50,980 nt of DNA, taken from assembly GCA_016841725.1 (NCBI GenBank), contig JAENYP010000021.1, positions 1 through 50,980 on the forward strand, read 5' to 3'. Shown here one piece after another: positions 42,280 through 50,213 of the stretch; position 1 is the stretch's first letter; each line of letters begins with the position of its first letter. Both the position numbers and the translations under genes were made by a program. Under the pieces are notes generated by a model. It was not told where the DNA came from. It worked only from the letters and a program-made list of their open reading frames with translations, and searched no databases. The DNA comes from Thermincola carboxydiphila (GTDB lineage Bacteria > Bacillota > Thermincolia > Thermincolales > UBA2595).

Positions 42280-43749
42280 ATGGCTAGAATAATACTGGTA
42301 ACCCCTGATTATCACTGTGGTGTGGTCGAGTCTGCCGGCAGGTGGCCTCACCTGGGATTCGTCTATCTTGCCGGAGAATTGCGCCAGGCCGGCCATGAGG
42401 TAAGGATTTATGATGCCATGGCCAAGAACCATAGCTTCTCACAAATTATGGATAATATAAAAAAATACAATCCTGATGTAGTTGGGACGACCGCTTATAC
42501 TGCCACTATGCCTGCTGCCGCAGATATACTGAGGGCGGTAAGGGAATGGAACCCGGATAAGCTTACTGTGATTGGCGGTATTCACCCGACCTTCTGCTAT
42601 GAGGAGGTCCTTCAGGAATATCCTTTTATTGATGTAATTGTCCGTTTTGAAGGAGAATTTACCCTCACTGAGTTAATTTCAGCATGGGAAGCGGGTGGGG
42701 ATTTTGCCTGCATTTCTGGGATTGCCTTTGCCAGGAATGGCGAAGTTTTTTGTACACCTGCCAGGGATTACACCTGTGATCTTGACACCCTGTCCCCGGC
42801 CTGGGACCTTTTGGACTGGAAAGACTATACCTTTTTTATCTATCCGGGCTCCCGTCTGGCCATTGTTTCCACTTCAAGGGGATGTATCCATAACTGTGCC
42901 TTTTGTTCCCAGCACAAGTTCTGGAACAGGACCTGGAGAGCCAGAAGGCCAGAGAGTGTGGTTGCAGAAATTGAGTATCTTGTCAGGGAATATGATGTGG
43001 AGGTCTTTTTTATTTCTGACGAATACCCGACCAGGGACAGGCAGAGATGGGAGGAAATACTTGACCTTTTGATTGCCAAAGACCTGGGAGCCTCCTTTTT
43101 GCTGGAGACCCGGGTTGATGATATTGTTCGTGATGAGGATATTATAAATAAATATAGAAGCGCCGGTATTATTCATATTTATGTGGGTATTGAAGCAGCT
43201 GCCCAGGAAAATCTCGACCTCTTCAAAAAAGGGATTGCTGCAGATGACTCTAAAAGGGCTCTTGATATTATCCACAGTGCCGGGATTGTTTCAGAAACGT
43301 CATTTATCCTGGGGACTCCGGGGGAGACGCCGGAGTCAATAGCAAGAACTCTGGAGAGTGCATGCCTTTACAATCCTGATTTTGCGCATTTTCTGCTACT
43401 GGCGCCATGGCCCTATGCTGATATGTACCCAGAACTGGCCCCTTTCATTTTTGAAAAGGACTACTCCAAGTATAACCTGGTCGAACCGGTTATCAAGCCC
43501 GAAGCAATGACCGGTGATGAACTATTTACTGCGGTTCTGAACTGTTACCGCAAATTTTATATGGCCAAAATACCCGAATGGGTGAACCTGAAAAATGATT
43601 TCAAGAGAAAATATGCCCTCCAGTCCATGAAGGCGATAATGGAAAATTCTTTCCTTAAAGAGCATATACTGAAATTAGGAGCAATGCCAAAGTCAGTGGA
43701 GAAGATTATCAGGGGCTTGTATTCCGACACCCGGAACAGTACAGGATAA
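42280..43749 (+). CDS. B12-binding-domain radical SAM protein (BchE-like)
   Basis: A 489-residue enzyme with an N-terminal cobalamin-binding-like Rossmann domain (about 1-140). A radical SAM core follows with C202-IHN-C206-AF-C209, and GVDxxL-type strands. Members of this class methylate or rearrange unactivated carbons, as in Mg-protoporphyrin ester cyclase (BchE) and many secondary-metabolite methylases. The DxHxxG signature of corrinoid enzymes is not visible, as is common for this class. ATG 42280 has GGAGG five bases upstream. It has no partner gene beside it, so the substrate cannot be predicted. A haem- or tetrapyrrole-related role would suit the neighbourhood but is a guess. Confidence 0.88.
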   Translation: MARIILVTPDYHCGVVESAGRWPHLGFVYLAGELRQAGHEVRIYDAMAKNHSFSQIMDNIKKYNPDVVGTTAYTATMPAAADILRAVREWNPDKLTVIGGIHPTFCYEEVLQEYPFIDVIVRFEGEFTLTELISAWEAGGDFACISGIAFARNGEVFCTPARDYTCDLDTLSPAWDLLDWKDYTFFIYPGSRLAIVSTSRGCIHNCAFCSQHKFWNRTWRARRPESVVAEIEYLVREYDVEVFFISDEYPTRDRQRWEEILDLLIAKDLGASFLLETRVDDIVRDEDIINKYRSAGIIHIYVGIEAAAQENLDLFKKGIAADDSKRALDIIHSAGIVSETSFILGTPGETPESIARTLESACLYNPDFAHFLLLAPWPYADMYPELAPFIFEKDYSKYNLVEPVIKPEAMTGDELFTAVLNCYRKFYMAKIPEWVNLKNDFKRKYALQSMKAIMENSFLKEHILKLGAMPKSVEKIIRGLYSDTRNSTG

Positions 43750-43794
43750 AAAATTTTTGAAAAAATAGTGAAAAAAGGTTCAAGCGAGAAGGGA

Positions 43795-43822
43795 TTTGGC
43801 ATAACTTATAGAAGACTATAAT
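43795..43822 (+). promoter_or_regulatory. Promoter of the sigma-H-like gene
   Basis: TTTGGC (43795-43800), 16 bases and a perfect TATAAT (43817-43822). It implies a leader of about 275 bases before the sigma factor start. Confidence 0.6.
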
Positions 43823-43828
43823 TTAAAG

Positions 43829-44104
43829 AATATTTAGAATAGATTTGCAATTAAAACATTTCTTAAAACACTAGTGTTGGGAGGTGCTAATTCTGAACGC
43901 CGCCGGGAAAACGGTGAAATGTTACCGCAACAGGCATAAAAAGGTATGCGAACGGTTTGTGCCTGCTTATCAGCCTGATTGACAATAAATTGGCTGCTGG
44001 CTTGGGGGGAGGCAGGAACACTGTTACCGTTGAATAGTATTATCGCATACAACGTAACACTGTTACCGCAGGAACAATTTGAATATTAATGAGAGGTGGT
44101 AAGA
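43829..44104 (+). promoter_or_regulatory. Long structured leader with repeated TGTTACCG sites
   Basis: The interval has no credible gene. It holds a 12-bp palindrome AACACTAGTGTT (43867-43878), a CAGGCA/TGCCTG stem around 43930-43965 and a CAGCC/GGCTG stem around 43972-43995. Three 16-base sites end in TGTTACCG (43912-43927, 44014-44029 and 44053-44068). Part of it (GGGAAAACGGTGAAAT ... CCGCAAC) faintly recalls cobalamin riboswitches, but the match is incomplete, so I do not call it one. Confidence 0.5.
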
Positions 44105-44779
44105 ATGCAGTTCCTTGGAATTGATCTGTCCGACGAGGAACTGGTCTTATTAGCAAAGGCCGGTGATGACAGAGCCTTTGAGGCACTACTTCTCAGGTAC
44201 GATGCCCTTATTAACAATATTACCAGGAAATTTTTTATTCAGGGCAATGAATCAGGAGATGTGCTCCAGATAGCTAGAATCGCGCTTTGGGAAGCAGCTA
44301 AGCATTTTGACCCCGGCAGGGGGCTGTTCAGGCCTTTTATGGGGATGGTGGTGAAAAGAAGGTTACAGTCCGCAGTAAGGCATTCCTTTAGCTGTACGAA
44401 TTTGCCTTGCTATAGGAGCTGTTCATTGGATGCCATTATTGGAGATGAAAATGATGAGCAGCTCTATAACAGGATCGGAGTTGAAGAAGATCCATTAAGG
44501 AATTACGATGATTCCGTCTTTAAGTGCGAGTTTTCTAAATTTATACATAATGAGTTGTCGGAAACGGAGTACAGGATTGTTGTAGAAATGCTGAATCGCA
44601 AGAATTCCAAAGATATTGACAAGGATCGGAGAGGCAGAATCTCCATTTACCGCGACATAAGCAGAAAGCTTAACATTCCTGAAAAGGGTGTCGATAATGC
44701 CTGGCAGAGGGTGAAAAGGAAATATAAAAATTGGTATGAAGAAAATTTTGGGATCTTCCCGTTTGAGCGGGAGGGTTAA
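44105..44779 (+). CDS. Sigma-70-family factor, sigma-H-like
   Basis: A 224-residue factor with region 2 (residues about 10-75: DEELVLLAKAGDDRAFEALLLRYDALI, then SGDVLQIARIALWEAAKHFDP) and a region 4 HTH at the C-terminus (YRDISRKLNIPEKGVDNAWQRVKRKYKNWY). Region 4 resembles sigma-H and related factors. It directs RNA polymerase to a special promoter set. The linker between regions 2 and 4 contains a cysteine cluster, C97-X4-C102-X3-C106, which is not usual for sigma-H and could sense redox state or metal. ATG 44105 has GAGAGGTGG nearby; GTG 44096 would overlap that site. The long leader and repeated sites upstream indicate elaborate control. Confidence 0.85.
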   Translation: MQFLGIDLSDEELVLLAKAGDDRAFEALLLRYDALINNITRKFFIQGNESGDVLQIARIALWEAAKHFDPGRGLFRPFMGMVVKRRLQSAVRHSFSCTNLPCYRSCSLDAIIGDENDEQLYNRIGVEEDPLRNYDDSVFKCEFSKFIHNELSETEYRIVVEMLNRKNSKDIDKDRRGRISIYRDISRKLNIPEKGVDNAWQRVKRKYKNWYEENFGIFPFEREG

Positions 44780-44785
44780 TCAAAG

Positions 44786-44816
44786 AAGGGGCCGTAAGCG
44801 GCCCCCTTTGTTTTAT
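44786..44816 (+). terminator. Terminator after the sigma factor gene
   Basis: AAGGGGCCG and CGGCCCCCTT form a stem around TAAG, followed by TGTTTT. Confidence 0.85.
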
Positions 44817-44827
44817 TTGCAGAAAGC

Positions 44828-44856
44828 TTATCAAAAACAGCAAACCATGGTAAAAT
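44828..44856 (+). promoter_or_regulatory. Promoter of the following small gene
   Basis: TTATCA (44828-44833), 17 bases and TAAAAT (44851-44856) lie about 30 bases before ATG 44887. The -35 match is modest. Confidence 0.55.
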
Positions 44857-44886
44857 AATAGGGATATCGGTAAAGGAGAATGCTAA

Positions 44887-45255
44887 ATGGAACTCTGCAG
44901 ATTTTGGGTGGTTAGTCCTGCTGACGGGGAGACAGGAAAACCTGAACCCATAAAACTTATCTTTTTTGAAAATGGCGATATAGATATTATCAGCCTGTCT
45001 GATGACCCCGAATACAGGGGGGCATATAAACTCCCTTCAGGCAGCTATTACTATTCCGGTGCTGCACTGAAAGTTCCTGAAGAAAACCTTGGCCGGATTA
45101 TTCCTCTGGTTTCCTCGGCAGAGGATGAAGCGGTTTACCGCAGCAGCCTGTTTTCATCAGATTTGCTTAACCAGCAGGAATGGGAATTATTCTATAATAA
45201 CAGGACTGCCTGGAACTCTTTGCGGATATTGGCCGTAACTTTTGGTGAAGATTAA
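44887..45255 (+). CDS. Hypothetical protein, 122 aa
   Basis: I do not recognise this protein. It is soluble, without signal or membrane segments. It has an N-terminal beta-rich part (CRFWVVSPADGETGKPEPIKLIFFENGDIDII) and a middle with several Tyr and Ser. AAAGGAG lies eight bases before ATG 44887. Its 3' end overlaps the next gene by about 14 bases, so the two are likely translated together. Confidence 0.75.
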   Translation: MELCRFWVVSPADGETGKPEPIKLIFFENGDIDIISLSDDPEYRGAYKLPSGSYYYSGAALKVPEENLGRIIPLVSSAEDEAVYRSSLFSSDLLNQQEWELFYNNRTAWNSLRILAVTFGED

Positions 45256-45994
45256 TAATACATCAGGCAGAGTCTGGGAGTTAGACTTTCTGCGGGGTAT
45301 CGCCCTAATCCTGATGGTGCTGTTCCACCTGCTTTATGATTTAAATGAGTTTTACGGATATCCTGTGCATTATAACACCGGGGTATATTTCTATATAGGC
45401 AAAACAGCGGGTATATTGTTTATAATAGTTTCGGCTATAAGTTCGGCTTTCAGCAGAAACAATTTTAACAGGGCCGCCATGTTTCTTGGGGTGGGCATGC
45501 TGATTACCCTGATAACCCACTTGTATAACCCTGCTTTTGGGATAAAGTACGGAATCTTGCATTTGCTGGGGACAAGTGTGCTGATATATCCGCTCTTCAG
45601 AAAACTGGACAAATACATACTTGCAGTGTTTGGTACTGTCATAATAGCTCTGGGAATTTATTTCGATTCCACTGCTGTGGGAAATAATTATCTTTTTTTG
45701 TTTAACCTTACTAACAATACATGGGTATCCGCAGATTACTATCCTCTGTTTCCATGGCTGGGTGTATTTTTTTATGGAGTCTGTGCACAAAAGTTAATTT
45801 ATCCAGAGGCGGGAAAGAGAGTGGAAGGGTTCTGGAATTTTCCGGATATCAGGCCGGGGCTGTTCCCGAAAATGGAAGCCGGGCTGGATTTCGTTGCCTT
45901 CCTGGGGAGGCATACCCTTTTGGTTTACCTGGCACATCAGCCACTGCTGATACTTCTTATCGGAATATGGGTAAAGGTTGCAGCATTGGTTTGA
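45242..45994 (+). CDS. DUF1624-type multi-pass membrane protein (heparan N-acetyltransferase-like)
   Basis: A 250-residue protein with seven or so hydrophobic segments and the N-terminal pattern VWELDFLRGIALILMVLFHLLYDLNEF. Asp-Phe-Leu-Arg-Gly and a following His are the mark of the DUF1624/acyltransferase group of membrane proteins. Such proteins move acyl groups across or at the membrane in some members; the substrate here is unknown. It starts inside the end of the preceding gene at TTG 45242 or GTG 45245, without a strong site of its own, which suggests translational coupling. Confidence 0.82.
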   Translation: MVKINNTSGRVWELDFLRGIALILMVLFHLLYDLNEFYGYPVHYNTGVYFYIGKTAGILFIIVSAISSAFSRNNFNRAAMFLGVGMLITLITHLYNPAFGIKYGILHLLGTSVLIYPLFRKLDKYILAVFGTVIIALGIYFDSTAVGNNYLFLFNLTNNTWVSADYYPLFPWLGVFFYGVCAQKLIYPEAGKRVEGFWNFPDIRPGLFPKMEAGLDFVAFLGRHTLLVYLAHQPLLILLIGIWVKVAALV

Positions 45995-46025
45995 TATTAT
46001 TAGTCTAATGATAGGAGATCGGCAT

Positions 46026-47168
46026 ATGTCCAAAATCGAGCTTATAGCAACGGCCACCTTTGGCTTAGAGGCAGTGGTTGCCCGTGAAGTCAGGAATCTG
46101 GGTTATCAGGAGGTTACTGTAGAAGACGGCAGGGTGACTTTCACTGCAGATGAATCTGCTATCTGCAGGGCTAACCTTTGGCTTAGGAGTGCCGACAGGG
46201 TTTTGTTAAGACTGGGGTCTTTTGAGGCAACCAGTTTTGAAGAACTTTTTCAGAAGACCAGGGCCCTGCCATGGCCTGAGTGGCTGCCGGAGAATGCTAA
46301 TTTCCCGGTTAACGGGAAATCGATAAAATCCAAGCTGCACAGTGTCCCTGACTGCCAGGCAATTGTGAAAAAAGCGGTTGTCGAAAAGATGAAGGAAAAG
46401 TACCGTCGGGAATGGTTTGATGAGGACGGCCCCCGTTATACCATAGAAGTGGCCCTTTTGAAGGATGTGGCCACACTGACTATGGATACCAGCGGACCGG
46501 GGCTTCACAAAAGGGGTTACCGGAAGCTGAGTTCTGAGGCCCCGCTTAAGGAGACCCTGGCTGCCGGGATGATTAACCTGGCCCGGTGGTTTGATGACAG
46601 GGTGTTTATGGACCCATTGTGCGGTTCGGGAACAATTCCTGTCGAGGCAGCCCTGATAGGCTTAAATATTGCTCCAGGTAATCAAAGAAGTTTTGATGCC
46701 CAACTATGGCCGGCTGTTCCTGAGAAGCTGTGGCACGAAGCCAGGACTGAGGCAGCCGATCTTGTTAAGAAGGACCGTAAACTGCGGATTATAGGGACTG
46801 ATATTGATGAAAAGGTTTTAAGCCTTGCCAGGTATCATGCACAGGCTGCCGGTGTGGCCGAACATATTCACTTCCAGCGTCTTCCCGTATCAGAGGTACG
46901 CACAAAATCTAAATACGGGTATATCGTATGCAACCCTCCCTATGGGGAACGTCTGGGAGAGGCAAAAGAGGTTGAAGCGCTTTACCGGGAAATGGGCAGG
47001 GTTTTCCGGTCTTTGGATACCTGGTCCTCTTTTATCATTACATCATACCCGCGTTTTGAACAGCTTTTTGGCCGGAAGGCAGATAAGAGGCGGAAACTTT
47101 ATAATGGCAGGATTGAGTGCCACTACTACCAGTATTTTGGGCCACGGCCGCCGCGCAGGACTGAGTAA
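46026..47168 (+). CDS. THUMP-domain class I RNA methyltransferase
   Basis: A 380-residue methyltransferase with an N-terminal THUMP-like RNA-binding part (about 1-160). A Rossmann methylase domain follows with DPLCGSGTIPVEAALIG (SAM binding) and the catalytic NPPYGERLGE. It resembles the YpsC/RlmL group that methylates guanine N2 in 23S rRNA. Older annotations often call such proteins N6-adenine DNA methylases because of the NPPY motif. ATG 46026 has AGGAGAT upstream. It is not obviously linked in function to its neighbours. Confidence 0.9.
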   Translation: MSKIELIATATFGLEAVVAREVRNLGYQEVTVEDGRVTFTADESAICRANLWLRSADRVLLRLGSFEATSFEELFQKTRALPWPEWLPENANFPVNGKSIKSKLHSVPDCQAIVKKAVVEKMKEKYRREWFDEDGPRYTIEVALLKDVATLTMDTSGPGLHKRGYRKLSSEAPLKETLAAGMINLARWFDDRVFMDPLCGSGTIPVEAALIGLNIAPGNQRSFDAQLWPAVPEKLWHEARTEAADLVKKDRKLRIIGTDIDEKVLSLARYHAQAAGVAEHIHFQRLPVSEVRTKSKYGYIVCNPPYGERLGEAKEVEALYREMGRVFRSLDTWSSFIITSYPRFEQLFGRKADKRRKLYNGRIECHYYQYFGPRPPRRTE

Positions 47169-47229
47169 GGTGTTGTACTAATTTTACACACCCCGCCTAT
47201 GAGGAAAATTATTTGGGGAGGTGAGTTCC

Positions 47230-47523
47230 ATGGAACAATGGATTACTCTGGAGACGGTTTATGCTACTGAGACTGAGGCCAACAAGGCCGCACTTGTGGT
47301 AAAGGTTACTGAATCCAGGCTGTCCAGCATACCGGGCGGGCCGCAGTATGATATAAAGACAGAACTATTGCAGGTTGATGATGGATGGAGAGTGCGGTGG
47401 CATAAAGTGCCAGCTGCCGGCAGTCCGGGATGTTCCGGGTGCGGCTCCTGCCAGACGGCGTCCAATCCGGCAAAAAAAACGGTTCGAAAACTGGCTAAGG
47501 TAATTCAATTTAAACCACGGTAG
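47230..47523 (+). CDS. Small protein with a C-terminal cysteine cluster, 97 aa
   Basis: I do not recognise a family. The first 65 residues are beta-rich; they are followed by GCSGCGSCQ (three closely spaced cysteines, CXXCXXC) and a basic tail ending in RKLAKVIQFKPR. The cysteines could hold a metal or an iron-sulfur cluster. ATG 47230 is chosen because GGGGAGG precedes it by eight bases. It stands 91 bases before the CoA-disulfide-reductase-like gene, but a promoter and dyad lie between, so the two need not share a transcript. Confidence 0.75.
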   Translation: MEQWITLETVYATETEANKAALVVKVTESRLSSIPGGPQYDIKTELLQVDDGWRVRWHKVPAAGSPGCSGCGSCQTASNPAKKTVRKLAKVIQFKPR

Positions 47524-47526
47524 ATA

Positions 47527-47555
47527 TTTACAAATTCTCTAAGATGCAATAGAAT
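47527..47555 (+). promoter_or_regulatory. Promoter of the flavoprotein gene
   Basis: TTTACA (47527-47532), 17 bases and TAGAAT (47550-47555). The dyad that follows begins at the last base of the -10 box. Confidence 0.65.
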
Positions 47556-47573
47556 ATACCCTATAGAGGTATA
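47555..47573 (+). promoter_or_regulatory. CsoR/CstR-like operator
   Basis: TATACC, a 7-base centre and GGTATA make an inverted repeat, and the sequence TATACCCTATAGAGGTATA has the ATACCC...GGTAT form used by CsoR- and CstR-family repressors (copper or reactive sulfur). Its position over the likely start point fits repression. Confidence 0.5.
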
Positions 47574-47614
47574 AATATTCAACAGGCAAACCCAACATGA
47601 GAGGAGCGCTGGTA

Positions 47615-48934
47615 ATGAAAATTTGTATTATTGGTGGCGGGGGCTCAGTGGCAGTAGCCACGCGGGTAATTACCGCCAGACAGCCTGGTAACTCTTTCGA
47701 GGTGTTTACCAAAAGAGATGTTGCCGGTTACCGGCCTTGTGAACTGACATATGTCTTGGGGAAACAGATAGCTGATTTTGAGACAATTGTGGCTTTTGAC
47801 AACAAGGCAATGGGGGAAAAGAATATCAGGTATCATTTCAAAACTGCTGTGACGGAAATAAACCGGGAAGAGAAATACATATCAACTACTGACGGCAGAT
47901 ATGAATATGATAAAATTATCATTGCTGCAGGGTCGACACCGGTACTGCCTCCGGTTTCCGGTCTGGACGGCAAAGGGGTTTACATACTTGGAACAGACAT
48001 GGCCTATGCCCGGGAGCTTGAAGAGGCAATTCCCCAGAACAGGTCGGCCATGATTATAGGCGCAGGGGCAATAGGGTTGGAAATGGCTGAAGTACTGGTG
48101 CGTCAGAATTATGAACGGGTAATTGTGGCTGATATTGCTGACAGACCACTGGCCAGGTCTCTGGACACGGAAATTGCCGCTATGGTTTCTGAAAAGATGC
48201 AGGCAATGGGAATCCAATTTTTATTTGGGGAACGGATTGTTAAGGTTGGAGATGCCGGTGGAAAGAAACGGGTATATCTTAGCAACAGCCAGTATGATGT
48301 TGATTTTGTCATGGTTTCTGCGGGTTTCCGCCCCAATTCGGAACTGGCCCGGGACTGCGGACTGGAAATTGGACCTACCGGGGGTATCAAGGTAAACAGC
48401 TATATGCAGACCTCGGACCCTGATATTTATGCCATAGGGGATGTTTCCGAGAGTTGGGATGTCATCAGCGGGCAGCCGGTACTATCGATGAAGGCTGATA
48501 ATGCGGTCAGGACCGGTAAAGTTGCTGCCAGACACCTTACCGGTGACAGCGCTGCTGAATACCTGGGAGCGGTAGGTGCTTTTATTATCTATCTTGATAA
48601 AACATTTGTGGGGGGGGTCGGATATACTGAAGAGACTGCTGCTTCCCTTCAGGGTAAAAAGGTGAAGTCAATCTGGCATGAAGGCATGAGTCTTCCCAAA
48701 TATATGGGGGGTCACCCCGTAAAGATTAAATTAGTTTATGATGCCGAGACAAATCTTCTGCTGGGAGCTCAGATGATTTCTAAAGCAAATATCGCAGCAG
48801 AGCTTGACAGACTAGGTGTGGCTATCAGTGAAAAGATTACTGCCCGCCGGCTGGCAGGGATTGAAACAATTTATACACCTGCATCGGGATGGCCGTACGG
48901 CCCTGTGGCCCAGGCGCTTGATAAGTGCTATTAA
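47615..48934 (+). CDS. FAD-dependent disulfide reductase (CoA-disulfide reductase/NADH oxidase-like)
   Basis: A 439-residue flavoprotein of the pyridine nucleotide-disulfide reductase class. The FAD-binding N-terminus (CIIGGGGSVAVATRV), the NAD(P)H-binding GAGAIGLEMAEVL and the second FAD motif with YAIGDV are present. A single catalytic Cys42 in GYRPCELTYVLG is the mark of the CoADR/Nox group, which reduces CoA disulfide, persulfide or oxygen using a Cys-SSCoA or sulfenic intermediate. The FAD motif is GGGGS rather than GGVAAG, a mild deviation. ATG 47615 follows AGAGGAG by eight bases. A CsoR/CstR-like dyad upstream suggests a role in sulfur stress. Confidence 0.88.
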   Translation: MKICIIGGGGSVAVATRVITARQPGNSFEVFTKRDVAGYRPCELTYVLGKQIADFETIVAFDNKAMGEKNIRYHFKTAVTEINREEKYISTTDGRYEYDKIIIAAGSTPVLPPVSGLDGKGVYILGTDMAYARELEEAIPQNRSAMIIGAGAIGLEMAEVLVRQNYERVIVADIADRPLARSLDTEIAAMVSEKMQAMGIQFLFGERIVKVGDAGGKKRVYLSNSQYDVDFVMVSAGFRPNSELARDCGLEIGPTGGIKVNSYMQTSDPDIYAIGDVSESWDVISGQPVLSMKADNAVRTGKVAARHLTGDSAAEYLGAVGAFIIYLDKTFVGGVGYTEETAASLQGKKVKSIWHEGMSLPKYMGGHPVKIKLVYDAETNLLLGAQMISKANIAAELDRLGVAISEKITARRLAGIETIYTPASGWPYGPVAQALDKCY

Positions 48935-48960
48935 GTGGAAGGCAGCCGAAGCGTGGAGGC

Positions 48961-49006
48961 AAAAAAGGTACAGTATCCTGCATTACTGCCGGACTGTACC
49001 TTTTTT
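48961..49006. terminator. Bidirectional terminator
   Basis: AAAAAAGGTACAGT and ACTGTACCTTTTTT form an 8-bp GC-anchored stem extended by A/T pairs, with an 18-base loop. It separates the convergent flavoprotein gene and the minus-strand gene that ends at 49032. Confidence 0.85.
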
Positions 49007-49031
49007 CTCTTCAAAGCATTTAATTTTTAGA

Positions 49032-49361
49032 TTAATTACCGTTTTCAGTGGGTTCGAACTTCATGGTGACATCTTTGGGAACCGCTCCCTTAAGTTCAAC
49101 CTGGATGGCTTTGATAATAGCCATGGGAACAGGGCAGTCTGTATGTTTAAGCTTCTCGTGTGCCGTTCTGTAAATGACAGAATCACAAAAACGGTCAAAG
49201 ACCCCCTTGGTCCAGTCAATCAGCCCCAGTTCTTCATTAAGGGACTGCAGCATACGGCACGCAGTAATAATATTTATATGAATCTTTTTCCGGTCAAGGG
49301 CTTGTACCTTAACAATAGCGGTATAGCCGCAAGCGCCGGCATTAACACGCACTTTAGTCAC
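49032..49361 (-). CDS. DUF6951-like small conserved protein, 109 aa
   Basis: A soluble protein with an N-terminal MTKVRVNAGACGYTAIVKVQA segment and two further cysteines at ITACRMLQSLN and HTDCPVP. The Val-Asn-Ala-Gly-Ala-Cys-Gly pattern is found in small conserved proteins that often stand beside corrinoid methyltransferase genes; I know no function for them. GTG 49361 has a G-rich site nine bases upstream. It lies 123 bases from the corrinoid protein gene on the same strand, with its own promoter in the gap. Confidence 0.7.
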   Translation of the reverse strand: MTKVRVNAGACGYTAIVKVQALDRKKIHINIITACRMLQSLNEELGLIDWTKGVFDRFCDSVIYRTAHEKLKHTDCPVPMAIIKAIQVELKGAVPKDVTMKFEPTENGN

Positions 49362-49399
49362 AATTTAAATCCCCCCCACCACACATGTTCAATAATAAC

Positions 49400-49428
49400 A
49401 TATAATCAGTAATATAATCAATTACCAA
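49400..49428 (-). promoter_or_regulatory. Promoter of the small conserved protein
   Basis: On the minus strand TTGGTA (rc of 49423-49428), 17 bases and TTATAT (rc of 49400-49405) lie about 40 bases upstream of GTG 49361. Confidence 0.6.
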
Positions 49429-49484
49429 AACAAACCGGTCAGCCAAACCGATTATTCATCCATCAGTTTTCAGAGGTTTTCAGG

Positions 49485-50162
49485 TTATTTTCGGTTTTCT
49501 TCCTGGATAAACCTGACAGTATTAAGGAGCTGCTGGACAATGGCGAGGGCTTTCTGCGCGTCAGACGCATAGCCATCCGCCCTCCACCTGATGGCATGCA
49601 GTTTTGAAACCGGAGAACCGCCAATCATAACCTTCAAGGCAGGTTTCTTTTCTTTAAGTTTTTTTATAATAGCCTTCATTTCGTACATGGTAGTTGACAT
49701 CATTGATGACATACAAATAAGATCATAATTTTCATTTAGTGCGGTGTCCACAAAAACACTGGTGGGAACATCACGTCCCAGATCGGTTACATTGTAACCC
49801 GATATTTCAAACATCATTTTAACCAGGTTTTTGCCAATATCATGGACATCTCCCTCGATTACGCCTATAAGGATATTCCCTTTTGCATTCTGTAACCGGG
49901 AGGTCATGTGGGGCTGGAAAATTTCGAGTCCTGTATAGAGGGTTTCAGCACACATCAGCATCTCTGGAATAAAGTATACCTGCTCTTCATACAGTCTGCC
50001 CACTTCCAGCATTCCGGGAATTAAGCCTTCAAATACTGCTTTGTTGCAATCAAAACCCTTTTCCAAATAATCCCTGCACAGTTCAACTAGTTTGTCTGTT
50101 TCGAAGTTGATTACGGATTCTTTAAGAGATGACAATAGAGGGCCTTCTTTTGAATTTAACAC
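49485..50162 (-). CDS. Corrinoid protein of a methyltransferase system
   Basis: A 225-residue methyl carrier. It has an N-terminal helical cap (about 1-90, FETDKLVELCRDYLEKGFDCNKAVFEGLIPGMLEVG split over helices) and a B12-binding Rossmann domain. The GDVHDIGKN motif places His107 as the lower cobalt ligand (D105, H107, G110 of DXHXXG). Proteins of this type accept methyl groups from methanol, methylamines, betaine or methoxy compounds and pass them to tetrahydrofolate or CoM. GTG 50162 has AGGAGGG seven bases upstream. The substrate-specific methyltransferase and the reactivase are not in the window. The HTH regulator upstream, 51 bases away, is probably in the same operon. Confidence 0.93.
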   Translation of the reverse strand: MLNSKEGPLLSSLKESVINFETDKLVELCRDYLEKGFDCNKAVFEGLIPGMLEVGRLYEEQVYFIPEMLMCAETLYTGLEIFQPHMTSRLQNAKGNILIGVIEGDVHDIGKNLVKMMFEISGYNVTDLGRDVPTSVFVDTALNENYDLICMSSMMSTTMYEMKAIIKKLKEKKPALKVMIGGSPVSKLHAIRWRADGYASDAQKALAIVQQLLNTVRFIQEENRK

Positions 50163-50213
50163 GCCGTTCCCTCCTAATAAATTAAACTTTCGAAAATCTT
50201 AGAATTTATGTTA

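Noticed and set aside
43880-43990. Cobalamin riboswitch
   Set aside because: A fragment resembles the GGGAA..GGTGAAAT and CCGCAAC core, but the surrounding conserved boxes are missing and the downstream gene is a sigma factor.
43834-44052. 72-residue minus-strand frame in the sigma factor leader
   Set aside because: No ribosome site and no recognisable motif; the region is better explained as a leader with stems and repeated sites.
46026-47168. N6-adenine DNA methylase
   Set aside because: The NPPY motif alone is not specific; the THUMP-like N-terminus and overall plan match an RNA methyltransferase of the YpsC/RlmL group.
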